Counted from the first letter of the stretch, positions 1-12,861 are shown. The stretch is DNA of 64,000 nt from Burkholderia sp. 9120 (GCF_000745015.1 NZ_JQNA01000001.1:1736001-1800000); one strand, 5' to 3'. Made by a program: numbers and translations. Notes: generated from the letters alone by a model not told the origin.

Positions 1-203
1 TCGCTCCGCCCCCGCCTCCGAGCTCGACGCAGACCCTAGTGAACCTCGAAATCCGCGTGAACGGCGATACAGCCATTGTCACCGGCACCAATCACTTCAC
101 TCCAGGCGCGAACGCCCAGCCAAGCGACTACTCGTTCACCGATGTTTTCGTCCGCAGAGAAACTGGTTGGCGTGCCGTCTCAGCACAAATGACGCGCAAG
201 TAA
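1..203 (+). CDS. NTF2-like (DUF4440/SnoaL-type) protein, C-terminal fragment
   Basis: Only the last 66 codons are inside the window; the frame opens at base 3 and ends at a TAA at 201-203. The visible part matches the C-terminal half of the complete gene that follows: both have an IRV..(D/N)(T/V)A(I/M)V(T/S)G.NH(F/Y)TP pattern, then a (Y/D)(S/A)FTD(V/L)(F/Y)VR strand and a terminal WR strand. This strand order is typical of NTF2-like cone folds used by DUF4440/SnoaL proteins. No catalytic residue can be assigned from the fragment. It is probably one half of a tandem duplication. The function is unknown. Confidence 0.65.
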   Translation, partial: APPPPPSSTQTLVNLEIRVNGDTAIVTGTNHFTPGANAQPSDYSFTDVFVRRETGWRAVSAQMTRK

Positions 204-354
204 TCGCATAACCAGACCGGACAAAGAAGTGAGCAGCACAGCTAGAAATCTAAAGCGCACGGGCAACCCCGTGCCGCACGCGCGACATATCAGAGCCTCA
301 TTTCCACAGGATTCTTGCTCGCGCAACTGTACAAGTTATCCATCCAATCAGGAA

Positions 355-804
355 ATGAACGTGAAGAAACGCCTAGCCTTCCTAACCACCCTCGGCCTGT
401 CCACCTGTGTGCTGGCCGTCGGCCTGCGCACCGAGGTCCAAGCCGAAGCCACCTTGGTTTCAATCGAACAGATGTGGGTCGACGCCGCCGCTCGCGGCGA
501 CCGCGCCACACTCGACCAACTACTCGACAACTCATTCGTCGAAACCATGCCCAACGGCGCGCGCCGCAGCAAAGCCGACCTGCTGTTCGCCCCCGCGCTG
601 CCGCCCGGCGCCGCGCAGTCGCTCGGCGATCTGAAAATACGAGTATTGGGGAATGTCGCGATGGTGTCCGGCGTCAATCACTACACGCCGGCATCGGGTT
701 TGAAAACGATCGATTACGCGTTCACCGACCTGTATGTGCGACTTGGCGACACCTGGCGTGTAGCGTCGTCACATACGACTCTCGGGTCGGTGCATAACGT
801 CTGA
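355..804 (+). CDS. Exported NTF2-like (DUF4440-type) protein
   Basis: A 149-residue protein. I chose the ATG at 355 because an AGGA precedes it by a few bases and it places a signal peptide at the N-terminus (KKR, then a hydrophobic stretch with CVLAVGL, then an Ala-rich cleavage region near residue 30). A GTG-initiated reading from 229 would bury this signal peptide. The mature part begins with the VSIEQMWVDAAARGD helix common in DUF4440-type NTF2-like proteins and has the NH(Y)TP and WRV strands. It is a paralogue of the truncated gene just upstream. The substrate is unknown; a periplasmic ketosteroid-isomerase-like or binding role is only inference. Confidence 0.7.
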   Translation: MNVKKRLAFLTTLGLSTCVLAVGLRTEVQAEATLVSIEQMWVDAAARGDRATLDQLLDNSFVETMPNGARRSKADLLFAPALPPGAAQSLGDLKIRVLGNVAMVSGVNHYTPASGLKTIDYAFTDLYVRLGDTWRVASSHTTLGSVHNV

Positions 805-835
805 CAGTGTGGAGCGTTGCGCTCCCACCCAAAGC

Positions 836-1252
836 CTAAAACGGCTTGATCACCACCAGCGCCACCGCTGCCAGCATGCCCAGCACGGGCAACTCATTGA
901 ACATCCGATACCACTTATCCGAACGCTTATTTTCGCCGCGTTCAAAAGTCCGCAGCAACACACCGCAGTAAGCGTGATAGATGATCAACAACACCACCAC
1001 GCCGACCTTCGCGTGAATCCAGCCCTGGCCGCGGCCAATGCCGATCACCAGCCACAGCCAGATCCCGCAGGCCAGCGCCGGCACCGCAATGAACGTCATG
1101 AAGCGAAACAGTTTGCGCGCCATGATCAGCAAACGCGCCGTTGCGGCGGGCTCCGTTTCCATCGCCAGATTGACGAAGATGCGCGGCAAATAGAACAGGC
1201 CGGCAAACCAGGAAGCAATCAGGACGATGTGAAACGTTTTGACCCAGAGCAT
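836..1252 (-). CDS. hemJ: HemJ-type protoporphyrinogen IX oxidase (CopD/UPF0093 family)
   Basis: A 138-residue membrane protein with about four hydrophobic segments. It shows the hallmarks of the HemJ family: KTFHI near the N-terminus, WFAGLFYLPR(I)FV, WIHAKVGVVVLL..YH in the middle and WYRMFNELPVL near the end. HemJ converts protoporphyrinogen IX to protoporphyrin IX in bacteria that lack HemG/HemY, and the conserved His and Lys residues are those expected of the family. It is often annotated only as CopD-like. It lies 108 bases downstream of proA on the same strand and is probably the last gene of that run. Confidence 0.85.
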   Translation of the reverse strand: MLWVKTFHIVLIASWFAGLFYLPRIFVNLAMETEPAATARLLIMARKLFRFMTFIAVPALACGIWLWLVIGIGRGQGWIHAKVGVVVLLIIYHAYCGVLLRTFERGENKRSDKWYRMFNELPVLGMLAAVALVVIKPF

Positions 1253-1360
1253 CGGCGGTACCTGTGGCTATGCGATTGTTGACTGCGTTGATTGGGGAAC
1301 AAGCGCGACCGCATTGCACAGCCGCACTTGTGTCATGCGCCCGCCGAGGCGGCGCAGCGC

Positions 1361-2632
1361 TTATTGACGGCCTTCGCCCTGCCCAAGCACAACGTACTTC
1401 AGCGACGTCAGCCCTTCCAGACCCACCGGCCCACGCGCATGCAGCTTGTCGTTCGAGATGCCGATTTCCGCGCCCAGGCCGAATTCGAAACCATCGGCGA
1501 AACGCGTCGACGCATTCACCATTACGCTCGCCGAATCCACTTCGCGCAGGAAACGCATCGCGCGATCGTGGTCTTCCGTGACGATTGCGTCGGTGTGGTG
1601 CGAGCCGTATTCGTTGATGTGCTCGATCGCCGCATCCAGACCATCGACGACCTTGATCGCCAGCACCGGCGCGAGATACTCGGTGCGCCAGTCTTCTTCG
1701 GTAGCGTCGACGAGCGGCGTCACGCCCGCGTCGGACAACACCGCCCGCGCCGCCGCATCCACGCGCAACTCGACTTCCTTCGCGCGATACAGCTTGCCCA
1801 GCGCCGGCAGCATCTCAGCCGCGAAATCACGCGCGACCAGCAGCGTTTCCATCGTGTTGCAAGTGCCGTAACGGTGCGTCTTCGCGTTATCGCAGACGGT
1901 CAGCGCTTTCGTCAGATCCGCGCGGTCGTCCACATACACATGACAGATGCCGTCGAGGTGTTTGATCATCGGCACGCGGCCTTCTTCGATCAACCGTGCG
2001 ATCAGGCTCTTGCCGCCTCGCGGCACGATCACGTCGACATATTCGGTCATCGTGATCAGCTTGCCGACCGCCGCGCGATCCGCCGTGGCCACGACTTGCA
2101 CCGCGTCTTGCGGCAACCCGGCCGCTTCCAGCCCTTCGCCGATCAGCTTCGCCAGCGCCGTATTGCACTCAAGCGCTTCCGAACCGCCACGCAGAATCGT
2201 CGCATTGCCCGATTTCAGGCAAAGCGCGGCGGCGTCGATCGTCACGTTCGGCCGCGATTCGTAGATGATGCCGATCACGCCCAGCGGCACGCGCATCTGG
2301 CCGACCTGAATGCCGCTCGGCCGATACTTCATGTTGCTGATCTCACCGATCGGATCGGCCAGGCCGGCAACTTGCCGCAGACCTTCGACCATCGTCTTCA
2401 GCGCTTTGTCCGACAGCGTAAGACGGTCGATGAACGCCGCGTCGTGCCCTTTGTCGCGAGCCTTGGCCAGGTCGCGCGCGTTGGCTTCTTTCAGCAGCGC
2501 GGCATCGCGTTCGATCGCGTGAGCGACAGCCGCGAGCGCGGCGTTCTTCGCCGCCGTCGACGCCCGCGCCATTGCACGCGATGCGTGACGGGCGCGGCGG
2601 CCGAGGTCGGTCATGTACTGGTCGATATCCAT
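1361..2632 (-). CDS. proA: Gamma-glutamyl phosphate reductase
   Basis: A 423-residue enzyme of proline synthesis that reduces gamma-glutamyl phosphate to glutamate semialdehyde with NADPH in the cytoplasm. It has the aldehyde-dehydrogenase-like fold with the ProA motifs [20 protein letters not shown] and [15 protein letters not shown], and the catalytic Cys in [12 protein letters not shown] chose the ATG at 2632 ([11 protein letters not shown]); it is preceded by a purine-rich AAGAGA, and the upstream in-frame residues do not look conserved. It follows holA on the same strand. The length is usual for the family. Confidence 0.95.
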   Translation of the reverse strand: MDIDQYMTDLGRRARHASRAMARASTAAKNAALAAVAHAIERDAALLKEANARDLAKARDKGHDAAFIDRLTLSDKALKTMVEGLRQVAGLADPIGEISNMKYRPSGIQVGQMRVPLGVIGIIYESRPNVTIDAAALCLKSGNATILRGGSEALECNTALAKLIGEGLEAAGLPQDAVQVVATADRAAVGKLITMTEYVDVIVPRGGKSLIARLIEEGRVPMIKHLDGICHVYVDDRADLTKALTVCDNAKTHRYGTCNTMETLLVARDFAAEMLPALGKLYRAKEVELRVDAAARAVLSDAGVTPLVDATEEDWRTEYLAPVLAIKVVDGLDAAIEHINEYGSHHTDAIVTEDHDRAMRFLREVDSASVMVNASTRFADGFEFGLGAEIGISNDKLHARGPVGLEGLTSLKYVVLGQGEGRQ

Positions 2633-2767
2633 GGAGATTCTCTTGGTGCCGCGCACGCTCAGGCGCAGCGGACGGACAGAATTAGCGAAACATCAAAAGA
2701 TTGTAAGACGGGTGGAGGTGATTTGCTTGAGGCGGCGGTCTGAGCGAATCAGGGGCGCTCAGGCCGC

Positions 2768-3886
2768 TCAAACTGGCCGGCGCGCGGGCGCGGCGGCTCC
2801 GCTTCGAGCCCGCGGCGGCGGCACAGCCGCCGTTTTCGGCGACGCCACTGTCATCGCCAGTTCGAACAGACCGTCCCACGGATCAGGCGGCGGATCGTTA
2901 CGATGATTCCCCCGTGTTCCGCCGGACAAACCCTTCACCTGCCGATCCAGCTTGGCCGCCAAAGCAAGCGCCTTCTCCAGCGCGCCTTCGGTGACGCGCG
3001 ACAGCGCCGGCCCGATCAGCCGCTCGCGCGGCCCCCATACACGGTTCTCGCGCACCAGCATCGCAAGCGGTTTGCCCGCCTCGACGCCGCGCTTGATCCG
3101 CAGCAGCGTGCGCACTTCTTCGACAACCGCCCACAGCACCAGCACCGCCGCCTCGCCTTCGCCACGCAGCCCGTCGAGCATGCGCGACAAACGGCCGACA
3201 TCGCCGGCGAGCATCGCCTCGTTCAGCTTGAAAACGTCGTAACGCGCGACGTTCAGCACCGCGTCCTGAACCTGGTCAAAACTCAACGCCCCCGCCGGAT
3301 ACAGCAGCCCGAGCTTCTGAATTTCCTGATGCGCCGCCAGCAGATTGCCTTCCACCCGTTCGGCGATAAAGGCCAGCGCGCGCCGCCCTTCTTCACCGGC
3401 TGCAACTCGTTGTCCCTGCGCCGCGAGCCGCTGGCCGACCCAATTCGGCAACTGGGCGCGCTCCACCGGATCGATCTTCAACGCGACGCCCGCATCGGCC
3501 AGCGCCATGAACCACGCCGATTTCTGCGTGGCCGCGTCGAGTCGCGGCAGCGTGACCATGGTCAGCACGTCGTCGTTGACGGCAGCGGCAAGCGCCTTCA
3601 ACGCATCCGCGCCTTCCTTGCCTGGTTTGCCCGACGGAATCCGCAATTCGACCAGTTGACGGTCACCGAACAGCGACATCGACTGGCTCGCGCCCAGCAG
3701 CGAACTCCAGTCGAAACCGCGCTCGACGGTGAACACCGAGCGATCGGTGAAGCCGGCCGCGCGCGCCGTCGCACGAATGCGGTCGCACGCTTCCTGCGCG
3801 AGCAGATGCTCGTCGCCGAACACCACGTACAGGCCGGCGAGTCCTTTGGCGAGATGCGCTTCGAGCGCGTCAAGTCGCAGTTGCAT
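2768..3886 (-). CDS. holA: DNA polymerase III subunit delta
   Basis: A 372-residue clamp-loader subunit that opens the beta sliding clamp. The N-terminal part carries GLYVVFGDEHLLAQEACDRI, typical of HolA, followed by the AAA+-like body (DVFKLNEAMLAGD) and the C-terminal helical domain. The C-terminus has a proline/alanine-rich tail of roughly 40 residues, making it slightly longer than the E. coli protein. It lies 36 bases after lptE, in the conserved order leuS-lptE-holA-proA, so co-transcription is likely. Confidence 0.95.
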   Translation of the reverse strand: MQLRLDALEAHLAKGLAGLYVVFGDEHLLAQEACDRIRATARAAGFTDRSVFTVERGFDWSSLLGASQSMSLFGDRQLVELRIPSGKPGKEGADALKALAAAVNDDVLTMVTLPRLDAATQKSAWFMALADAGVALKIDPVERAQLPNWVGQRLAAQGQRVAAGEEGRRALAFIAERVEGNLLAAHQEIQKLGLLYPAGALSFDQVQDAVLNVARYDVFKLNEAMLAGDVGRLSRMLDGLRGEGEAAVLVLWAVVEEVRTLLRIKRGVEAGKPLAMLVRENRVWGPRERLIGPALSRVTEGALEKALALAAKLDRQVKGLSGGTRGNHRNDPPPDPWDGLFELAMTVASPKTAAVPPPRARSGAAAPARRPV

Positions 3887-3922
3887 GCGGACCGTCCGGC
3901 GAAGTTGAACGAAGCACCACGG

Positions 3923-4474
3923 TCACAGCGGCGGCGGCGGCAACGGCGCGCGCGGCGACACCGCCGGCACTTCCTGACCCGGCGCCGGATGCAGCGAGCG
4001 CACGATCGACAGACGGCGCGTGAGCTGGTCGATCGCGTCGTTTTCCATGTCGGCGAACAGGATGTCGGCTTCCGCTGCCTTGGCTTGCGAATACTGGTCG
4101 CTATAGGTCATCGCGCGGTTCAACGAGATCACGCTCGACGGAATCAACACTGTGCCGTCTTTCCCGACCAGTGAGTAACTCATCGAGAGGTTCATCTGAT
4201 ACTCCTCGACCACGCCCAGCGAATTCAGCGTCAGCGTGCTGACGCCACGGCCTTCGGAGATTTGCAGCGTGGCGTCAGCGTTCGTGTACGAAGTGACCAC
4301 CACCGTATCGCTGCCACCCTGCACCATGCGCGTAAGCCGCGCCGCGGCCGACGCTGAACCGCCGGAGATGAACAGGCGTTTAAACGCGTAGTCCTGCTGG
4401 CCGCGCAACTGGAAGCCGCAAGCGGACAACATCAACACGCTGCAAGCCAGCGTCAATACCATTCTGCGAGTCAC
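3923..4474 (-). CDS. lptE: LPS-assembly lipoprotein LptE
   Basis: A 183-residue outer-membrane lipoprotein that plugs LptD and helps deliver lipopolysaccharide to the outer leaflet. I chose the GTG at 4474 because a perfect AGGAG lies five bases upstream. This start puts the lipobox LSAC at residues 16-19, immediately followed by GFQLRG, the usual LptE/RlpB beginning. An in-frame reading from 4522 would add 16 residues without a Shine-Dalgarno. The C-terminus ends in a Pro-rich tail. It lies between leuS and holA. Confidence 0.93.
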   Translation of the reverse strand: MTRRMVLTLACSVLMLSACGFQLRGQQDYAFKRLFISGGSASAAARLTRMVQGGSDTVVVTSYTNADATLQISEGRGVSTLTLNSLGVVEEYQMNLSMSYSLVGKDGTVLIPSSVISLNRAMTYSDQYSQAKAAEADILFADMENDAIDQLTRRLSIVRSLHPAPGQEVPAVSPRAPLPPPPL

Positions 4475-4565
4475 ATTGGCTCCTGGTTCGCAGTAGATTC
4501 CGCAGCGAGAGACAGGCGCCACCGTGCGCGACCGCCCCTGTCCGCTGCCATGTTCTCGTCGCGTG

Positions 4566-7821
<3,256 letters not shown>

Positions 7822-7881
7822 GTCGCCTCCTTCTGCCTGAGTGCCGCGTGACGCGCGCCGGTGGAACGGTGGATCAGTGAG

Positions 7882-8592
7882 TTAGTGAGTCGAGGTCTGC
7901 TGGACTCGCGCCGGCGCTTCGCGCTGCTCGGCCGGCGCGCACACGTACGCGTGCAGGTCGTGCGCGAAGCCGTCGAGTTCCTCGGACAATTGCCGCACCA
8001 TCCGCCCCAGCACGTTGTACGCGAGCACGGCCGGAATCGCGACCACGAGGCCGAACGCGGTCATGATCAGCGCCTCGCCGACCGGACCGGCGACATTCTC
8101 GATCTGCGCCTGGCCGCTCGCGGCAATGCTGCCGAGCGCGTGATAAATGCCCCACACGGTGCCGAGAAGACCGACGAACGGCGCCGTGCTACCGACCGAG
8201 GCCAGCAGCACCTGACCGAATTCAAGCCGCCGTTGCGACGCATTGAGCGCCTGCCGCAACGCCCGCAACACCCGCTCACCGCGTTCGACGCGCGCCAGCA
8301 ACGCACCCGGAATATCCACCTCGGCCGCATGCAGCGCTGCCTCGGCGAGCGGCGTGAACACGCGCTCACGGTCCACGCGCTTTAAGGCCGCGACGCCTTC
8401 GGACAACGTGGACGCTTGCCAGAATTGCGCGATCGCGCGGCTCGCCTGACGCTTCGCGCGCGTGAGAATCCAGCTTTTGACGATCAGAAAGCACCAGCTC
8501 GCAATCGACATGGCCAGCAGCACATACGCGACGCCATGCGTGATCGCGTCGCTGGTTTGCAGGTAATGGATGATGCCGCTGCTGCCTGCCAT
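7882..8592 (-). CDS. exbB: MotA/TolQ/ExbB proton channel family protein
   Basis: A 236-residue protein with three hydrophobic segments. The first is near residues 15-40, and the last two surround the family signature region GSTAPFVGLLGTVWGIYHAL and the EALIMTAFGLVVAIPAVLAYN helix. These are diagnostic of the TolQ/ExbB/MotA proton-channel family. With the downstream ExbD-like protein it would form the energising complex of the inner membrane. The start MAGSSGIIHYLQ is the usual one for the Burkholderia-type protein. It is followed by exbD after 60 bases. Confidence 0.87.
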   Translation of the reverse strand: MAGSSGIIHYLQTSDAITHGVAYVLLAMSIASWCFLIVKSWILTRAKRQASRAIAQFWQASTLSEGVAALKRVDRERVFTPLAEAALHAAEVDIPGALLARVERGERVLRALRQALNASQRRLEFGQVLLASVGSTAPFVGLLGTVWGIYHALGSIAASGQAQIENVAGPVGEALIMTAFGLVVAIPAVLAYNVLGRMVRQLSEELDGFAHDLHAYVCAPAEQREAPARVQQTSTH

Positions 8593-8670
8593 CTGACCTC
8601 GCCGGGAGAAAGTGATTTCAGGGGCGCGACAGGGGCAGCATTGCCCCTGCAGCCTGCTCGCGTGGCTTGC

Positions 8671-9477
8671 TTAACTTGCGTCGCGCAGGCCGAGCACGTC
8701 TTGCATGTCGAAAAAGCCGGTTGCGTGACCTTCGAGGAAACGCACAGCACGAAGCGCGCCTTGCGCATACGACAGACGGCTCGCCGATTTGTGCGTGATT
8801 TCGATCCGCTCGCCGATGCCCGCGAACAGCACCGTATGATCGCCGACGATATCGCCGCCGCGAATCGCCGAAAAACCGATGGTGGACGGATCGCGCTCGC
8901 CGGTCACGCCTTCGCGGCTGTAGACCGCGCAGTCGTCGAGATTGCGGCCGAGCGCGTGGGCGATCGTTTCGCCCATGGTCAACGCCGTGCCGGACGGCGC
9001 GTCGACCTTGTGACGGTGATGCGCCTCGATGATCTCGATGTCGTAGCCGGTCGCGAAATGCTTCGCCGCGAACTCCAGCAGCTTCAGCGTGACGTTCACG
9101 CCGACGCTCATGTTCGACGCGAACATGATGGCGACCTTCTCCGCGCCGGCGCGCAGTTGCGCCTTCTGCTCGTTGTCGAAGCCGGTCGTGCCGATCACCA
9201 TTTTCACGTTATGGCGCTGCGCCGCTTCGAGATGCATCAGCGTGCCTTCGGGGCGCGTGAAGTCGATCAGGTAGTCGGACTCGGCGAATACGCGCTCGAT
9301 GTCGTCGGTGAGCAGCACGCCCGTCTGTTGGCCGAGAAACGCACCGGCGTCCTGACCGAGTTGCGGAGCGCCCGCCCGGTCGAGCGCGCCGGACAGCGTG
9401 ACGTCGGCATCGTTGAGGACGGTTTCGATGAGCATGCGGCCCATACGGCCCGATGCGCCAGCAATGGCAATTTTCAT
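8671..9477 (-). CDS. dapB: 4-hydroxy-tetrahydrodipicolinate reductase
   Basis: A 268-residue cytoplasmic enzyme of the diaminopimelate/lysine pathway that reduces hydroxy-tetrahydrodipicolinate with NAD(P)H. The N-terminus [16 protein letters not shown] is the DapB Rossmann nucleotide-binding motif, and [15 protein letters not shown] is the catalytic His/Lys and substrate-binding signature. The ATG at 9477 is required for the Rossmann motif to be N-terminal; the longer reading to 9600 adds non-conserved residues. A terminator-like hairpin lies only about 25 bases upstream of this start, which is unusual. Confidence 0.95.
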   Translation of the reverse strand: MKIAIAGASGRMGRMLIETVLNDADVTLSGALDRAGAPQLGQDAGAFLGQQTGVLLTDDIERVFAESDYLIDFTRPEGTLMHLEAAQRHNVKMVIGTTGFDNEQKAQLRAGAEKVAIMFASNMSVGVNVTLKLLEFAAKHFATGYDIEIIEAHHRHKVDAPSGTALTMGETIAHALGRNLDDCAVYSREGVTGERDPSTIGFSAIRGGDIVGDHTVLFAGIGERIEITHKSASRLSYAQGALRAVRFLEGHATGFFDMQDVLGLRDAS

Positions 9478-9500
9478 GGCTTCGAGGGTTCGGAAAAAGC

Positions 9501-9522
9501 AAAAACCCCGGCAAATGCGGGG
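9501..9522 (-). terminator. Intrinsic-terminator-like hairpin just upstream of dapB
   Basis: On the minus strand CCCCG-loop-CGGGG is followed by a run of five T and then GCTTTTT. It sits after bamE but only about 25 bases before the dapB ATG, so it could be a simple terminator or an attenuator. The stem is short (5 bp), so strength is uncertain. Confidence 0.5.
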
Positions 9523-9661
9523 GGAAGCGGCGGCGAGCAGCACGCCCGGGCGCCGCGCATCACTGAAAAATGCAGAGAACCGGACCGGCGCCGCGCACAC
9601 AACGCGATGGCGCGTGCGCGGTGCCCGATCCTGTGCCCGTCTTAAGACACGGACAGCGGGA

Positions 9662-10480
9662 TTAGCCGCCCGTTCCCGAAGTCGACGGAGAAGAGGTCAG
9701 CGGTGCGTTGTGCGTCGGGCCGCCGTTGCTGCTTTGCGGACCCGTCGGGCCGACCGGATTGCTGTTGTCCGTATTCGGATTTTGCGGCGGCGGCGGACGG
9801 TGGAACTGGAACTGCGGCTGACCCGCAGCCGTCGGACCCGTTGACGGGATACCACCACCGCTGGCGGTCGGCGCGCTAGGCACCGAAGGCCGCAGGCCAC
9901 CGCCCGACGACACCGCGTTAGTCGCGCGATTGGCGGCTTGCGCCGCTTCCGCGTTGGCGTCCGTGGACGGCACGGCTGCCGCGGCAGCGCCTTCAACTGC
10001 CGCCGACGATGCCGGTGCAGCAGCGACCGCTGCCGGCGCGCTCGCGCCGCTAGCCGGGCTGAGCAACGCCGCGGCCTTCTTCTTGCCGAGCTTGTCGCCG
10101 TCGATTTCAGCCAGCAACTCGAGGTTGGACGGCAGATCTTCGCCGCCGCTCCAGCTCGCGACACGGTCACCCGAGAACATCACCACGAAATCGCGCTGCT
10201 GCACGACGTTGGTCGAGCCGCGCTTGAAATAGAACACGTAGTCCCAGCGGTCCGCGTGGAACATGTCGGTCAACAGCGGCGTGCCGAGCAATTGCTTCAC
10301 CTGCGCGCGCGACATGCCGGCCTGCATCTGTGCAGCCGCTTCTTTCGAAACAAAGTTGCCCTGCACGACCGTGATGCGGTACGGCGTGATGCTTTGGGCA
10401 ACGCGCTGTGTCAGGCTGTCGTAAGTGGAACATCCGGCAAGAACCGCGACAGTCGCAACAGCGATCAAGGTACCCCGCAT
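9662..10480 (-). CDS. bamE: Outer-membrane assembly lipoprotein BamE (SmpA/OmlA) with long C-terminal extension
   Basis: A 272-residue lipoprotein of the BAM complex. The ATG at 10480 is preceded by GGGGGAG at five bases and gives the lipobox LAGC at residues 13-16. The BamE domain follows: [12 protein letters not shown], then [31 protein letters not shown]. About 150 further residues are low-complexity Ala/Pro/Ser/Gly/Asn, so the protein is more than twice the size of E. coli BamE (about 113 residues). The extension probably lies in the periplasm; its role is unknown. The gene is divergent from fur. Confidence 0.9.
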   Translation of the reverse strand: MRGTLIAVATVAVLAGCSTYDSLTQRVAQSITPYRITVVQGNFVSKEAAAQMQAGMSRAQVKQLLGTPLLTDMFHADRWDYVFYFKRGSTNVVQQRDFVVMFSGDRVASWSGGEDLPSNLELLAEIDGDKLGKKKAAALLSPASGASAPAAVAAAPASSAAVEGAAAAAVPSTDANAEAAQAANRATNAVSSGGGLRPSVPSAPTASGGGIPSTGPTAAGQPQFQFHRPPPPQNPNTDNSNPVGPTGPQSSNGGPTHNAPLTSSPSTSGTGG

Positions 10481-10638
10481 GCGGCTCCCCCGGTAGATCA
10501 ATTGAGATTTTGAAATCATTTCACTCACCGTGCGGGCCCGTGGACGAGCCGCGCGAGTTTCATTCCATCGAAGATGACCAGAACGGCAAAAACACATTAC
10601 TATGAGAGCCCAGCATTGTACTCTAGGGATCCCTTGTC

Positions 10639-11067
10639 ATGACCAATCCAACCGATCTCAAGAATATCGGGCTCAAGGCGACCCTTCCGCGCCTCAAAAT
10701 CCTTGAGATTTTCCAGCACAGCCCGGTGCGTCACCTGACCGCCGAAGATGTGTACCGCAACCTGTTGCACGAAGAACTCGATATCGGCCTGGCAACCGTG
10801 TATCGCGTGTTGACGCAGTTTGAGCAGGCTGGCCTGCTGTCGCGCAGCAACTTCGAGTCGGGTAAGGCGGTGTTCGAACTGAACGAAGGTTCGCATCACG
10901 ACCACCTCGTTTGCCTCGATTGCGGGCTCGTCGAAGAGTTTTTCGACGCCGAGATCGAAAGCCGTCAGCAATCCATTGCGAAGGAACGCGGCTTCAAGCT
11001 GCAGGAACACGCGCTGGCGCTGTACGGTGCGTGCACCAAAGAAAATTGCCCGCATCGCAAGCATTGA
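10639..11067 (+). CDS. fur: Ferric uptake regulator Fur
   Basis: A 142-residue metal-dependent repressor. It has the winged-helix N-terminus ([31 protein letters not shown]), the hinge [23 protein letters not shown] with the HHDH metal site and first CxxC, and a C-terminal [11 protein letters not shown] with the second Cys pair. With Fe2+ it represses iron-uptake genes. It is divergent from bamE, with a 158-base spacer holding both promoters. No good Fur box was seen in that spacer by eye. Confidence 0.97.
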   Translation: MTNPTDLKNIGLKATLPRLKILEIFQHSPVRHLTAEDVYRNLLHEELDIGLATVYRVLTQFEQAGLLSRSNFESGKAVFELNEGSHHDHLVCLDCGLVEEFFDAEIESRQQSIAKERGFKLQEHALALYGACTKENCPHRKH

Positions 11068-11130
11068 CGCGCCTTCGGGCGTAGTGAGCGAGAGTCGGCC
11101 GCGTCGGGGTGCGCGGTCCGGCAGGTAGGC

Positions 11131-11170
11131 AAAAAAAGACCCGGCCGAGGCGAATCGGCCGGGTCTTTTT
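11131..11170. terminator. Bidirectional intrinsic terminator after fur
   Basis: A near-perfect GC-rich stem, AGACCCGGCCGA / TCGGCCGGGTCT, is flanked by A7 on the left and T5 on the right. It can therefore terminate fur on the plus strand and allA on the minus strand. Confidence 0.9.
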
Positions 11171-11216
11171 GCTTCTGCGCTGAGGTGGGGCAGTCTATCC
11201 GCAGCGCGCGCACGGC

Positions 11217-11729
11217 CTAATCGACCAACTCCGCGCTCGCTTCGAATACCAGCCGCCACGGCTCGGCTAATGACAATTCATCGCAATTGGGTTGCTCGCC
11301 GCCGCGATCGACCACCACGAAATCGCTCACCCGATCGAGCGCCAGCAACGGGTGATGCCACACGCCCTTCGCGTAGTTCACGCCCTGCCAGGCGTCGGTC
11401 CAGAATGCGCGCAGCCGCGCTGGGTCGAATTCGCCCGCCGACGCGACCACCACCAGATAGCGGCCCGCCGTCAACGGAATGAAAGCCTGACTGCCGAGCG
11501 GATGCCGCTCCATCATCGCGATCTCCACCGGCAGCGCGCGCGGTTGCGCGCGAAACAGGTTGATCAGCGGCCGGCCGCCCTGCTCCGTCACGTCGACGCT
11601 GGCGAGGTCGTGAAAGCGCTCGGTCGTACCGCCGTTGATCGCGAAGTGGCGCGCGCCGTCCAGTTCGATCACATCACCGAACGGCGCGAAGGCCGTCCGC
11701 GTCAGGCGCTCCATCTGCAATGTTTTCAT
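11217..11729 (-). CDS. allA: Ureidoglycolate lyase
   Basis: A 170-residue cupin-like enzyme that splits ureidoglycolate into glyoxylate and urea, a late step of purine (allantoin) breakdown. Family features include FAPFGDVIE near the N-terminus, the [16 protein letters not shown] segment, the [15 protein letters not shown] metal-binding-like core and the VWHHPLLAL motif. It starts 12 bases after the allantoicase stop codon, so the two consecutive pathway enzymes are in one operon on the minus strand. Confidence 0.93.
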   Translation of the reverse strand: MKTLQMERLTRTAFAPFGDVIELDGARHFAINGGTTERFHDLASVDVTEQGGRPLINLFRAQPRALPVEIAMMERHPLGSQAFIPLTAGRYLVVVASAGEFDPARLRAFWTDAWQGVNYAKGVWHHPLLALDRVSDFVVVDRGGEQPNCDELSLAEPWRLVFEASAELVD

Positions 11730-11741
11730 CGACGGGCTCCG

Positions 11742-12752
11742 TTACGCGATTTCGCCCCACAAGCGCAGGCGCGACACGCCGCCGTCCGGAAAGATATTGA
11801 AACGCACATGCGTGACCGGACCCAGCGATGCGATGCCGTCCGCGAAGGTGTGGACGTGGTCCATCTGCAGCTTCTGTTCGCCGAGCAGCACCGGCCAGAA
11901 CATGGCCTGCGTGATCAGCGAATCGTCGGTGCCGCCCGTCACCGTGGCCGCTTGCAGCGAGCAGCGGTCGGGGTAATTGCCCTTGAAGTGCGCGGTGTCG
12001 ACTTCGATCTTGCGAATCACGCCCGGCCGCGCCAGCGCGACGATCGCCCAGTCGTTGCCCGGCTCGCGACGGCGGCGGGTTTCCCAGCCGTCGCCCATGT
12101 TCACGCCGCGGCCCGGCATCAGCATTTGCGAGGCCGGCCCGAAGTGCTGGTTGTTGGCCGCGACCAGATAAGCGCCGTTCTCGACCGCGGCGAGATCCAG
12201 CAGCGTGCCGCTATCGACCCGCTCCCAGTCGCGTTTCGGCTGGCCGTACACGCGCAAACGGGCAAGGCCGCCGTCCGGATACAGATTCACTCGCAGATGC
12301 GTGAACGCGCGCGCGTCGCTCACTTCGACGTAATGGTGCTGGTTGCCTTGCAGCGTGGTGGCCGGCACGAGGGGTTGCCAGTCGGCGTTATCGGGCGGCA
12401 CGTCGCCGTCCGCGTAGCAGGCTTCAATCGACGCAGCCGGCGGGAAATTGCCGGTGAAGTGGCTCGTGTCCAGATCGACGCCATGCACGACGCCCGGACG
12501 CGCCAGGCGGATCACGCAATAGTCGTGACCGGTGGTGCGCTTGCGGCGGGTTTCCCAACCGTCCATCCACTTGCCGTGGTCATCGTATTTACCGGGGATG
12601 AACACCGCCGGTTGCGGCTCCAGCATGCGGTCCTTCGGCGCGAAGAATTCGTCGCTGGCATGGAGCGCTTTCGCACCCAGTCGCGGGTCGGCGAGATTCA
12701 TATAGCGACGGGTAAAAGCGGGGGCGTTGGGGTCGAGGATCGGATTGGCCAT
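11742..12752 (-). CDS. alc: Allantoicase
   Basis: A 336-residue enzyme hydrolysing allantoate to ureidoglycolate and urea. It has the two allantoicase repeats: each contains a (W)ETRR(K/R)R segment, an (I/V)..LA(R)PG(V) strand and a (D)T(S/A)HF(T/K)GN(F/Y)P motif, at about residues 67-110 and 220-260. It directly precedes allA. No allantoinase or urease gene is in the window, so allantoate may come from elsewhere. Its transcription may start in the spacer after dctA or read through from it. Confidence 0.95.
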   Translation of the reverse strand: MANPILDPNAPAFTRRYMNLADPRLGAKALHASDEFFAPKDRMLEPQPAVFIPGKYDDHGKWMDGWETRRKRTTGHDYCVIRLARPGVVHGVDLDTSHFTGNFPPAASIEACYADGDVPPDNADWQPLVPATTLQGNQHHYVEVSDARAFTHLRVNLYPDGGLARLRVYGQPKRDWERVDSGTLLDLAAVENGAYLVAANNQHFGPASQMLMPGRGVNMGDGWETRRRREPGNDWAIVALARPGVIRKIEVDTAHFKGNYPDRCSLQAATVTGGTDDSLITQAMFWPVLLGEQKLQMDHVHTFADGIASLGPVTHVRFNIFPDGGVSRLRLWGEIA

Positions 12753-12786
12753 AGTCTCGGTCAGGCAACGAAAAAGTGATGGAGTG

Positions 12787-12811
12787 TCGGCGGATTGTCG
12801 TCATCCGCCGA
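12787..12811 (-). other. Stem-loop between dctA and alc
   Basis: A perfect 9-bp inverted repeat (TCGGCGGAT / ATCCGCCGA) with a 7-base loop lies after the dctA stop codon and before alc. There is no immediate U-tract on the minus strand (the T-run comes about 12 bases later), so it may be a weak terminator or an mRNA-protecting hairpin. Confidence 0.45.
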
Positions 12812-12861
12812 GGCTGAAAGCGCGCTGCGTCGGCGCGCGGAATTCGGGAGTCGGCAGAAAA

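Noticed and set aside
229..354. Upstream extension of the second NTF2-like gene from a GTG at 229
   Set aside because: It would bury a clear signal peptide, and the added residues look non-coding; the ATG at 355 has a Shine-Dalgarno.
10481..10638. Fur box in the bamE-fur spacer
   Set aside because: No sequence close to GATAATGATAATCATTATC could be found by eye.
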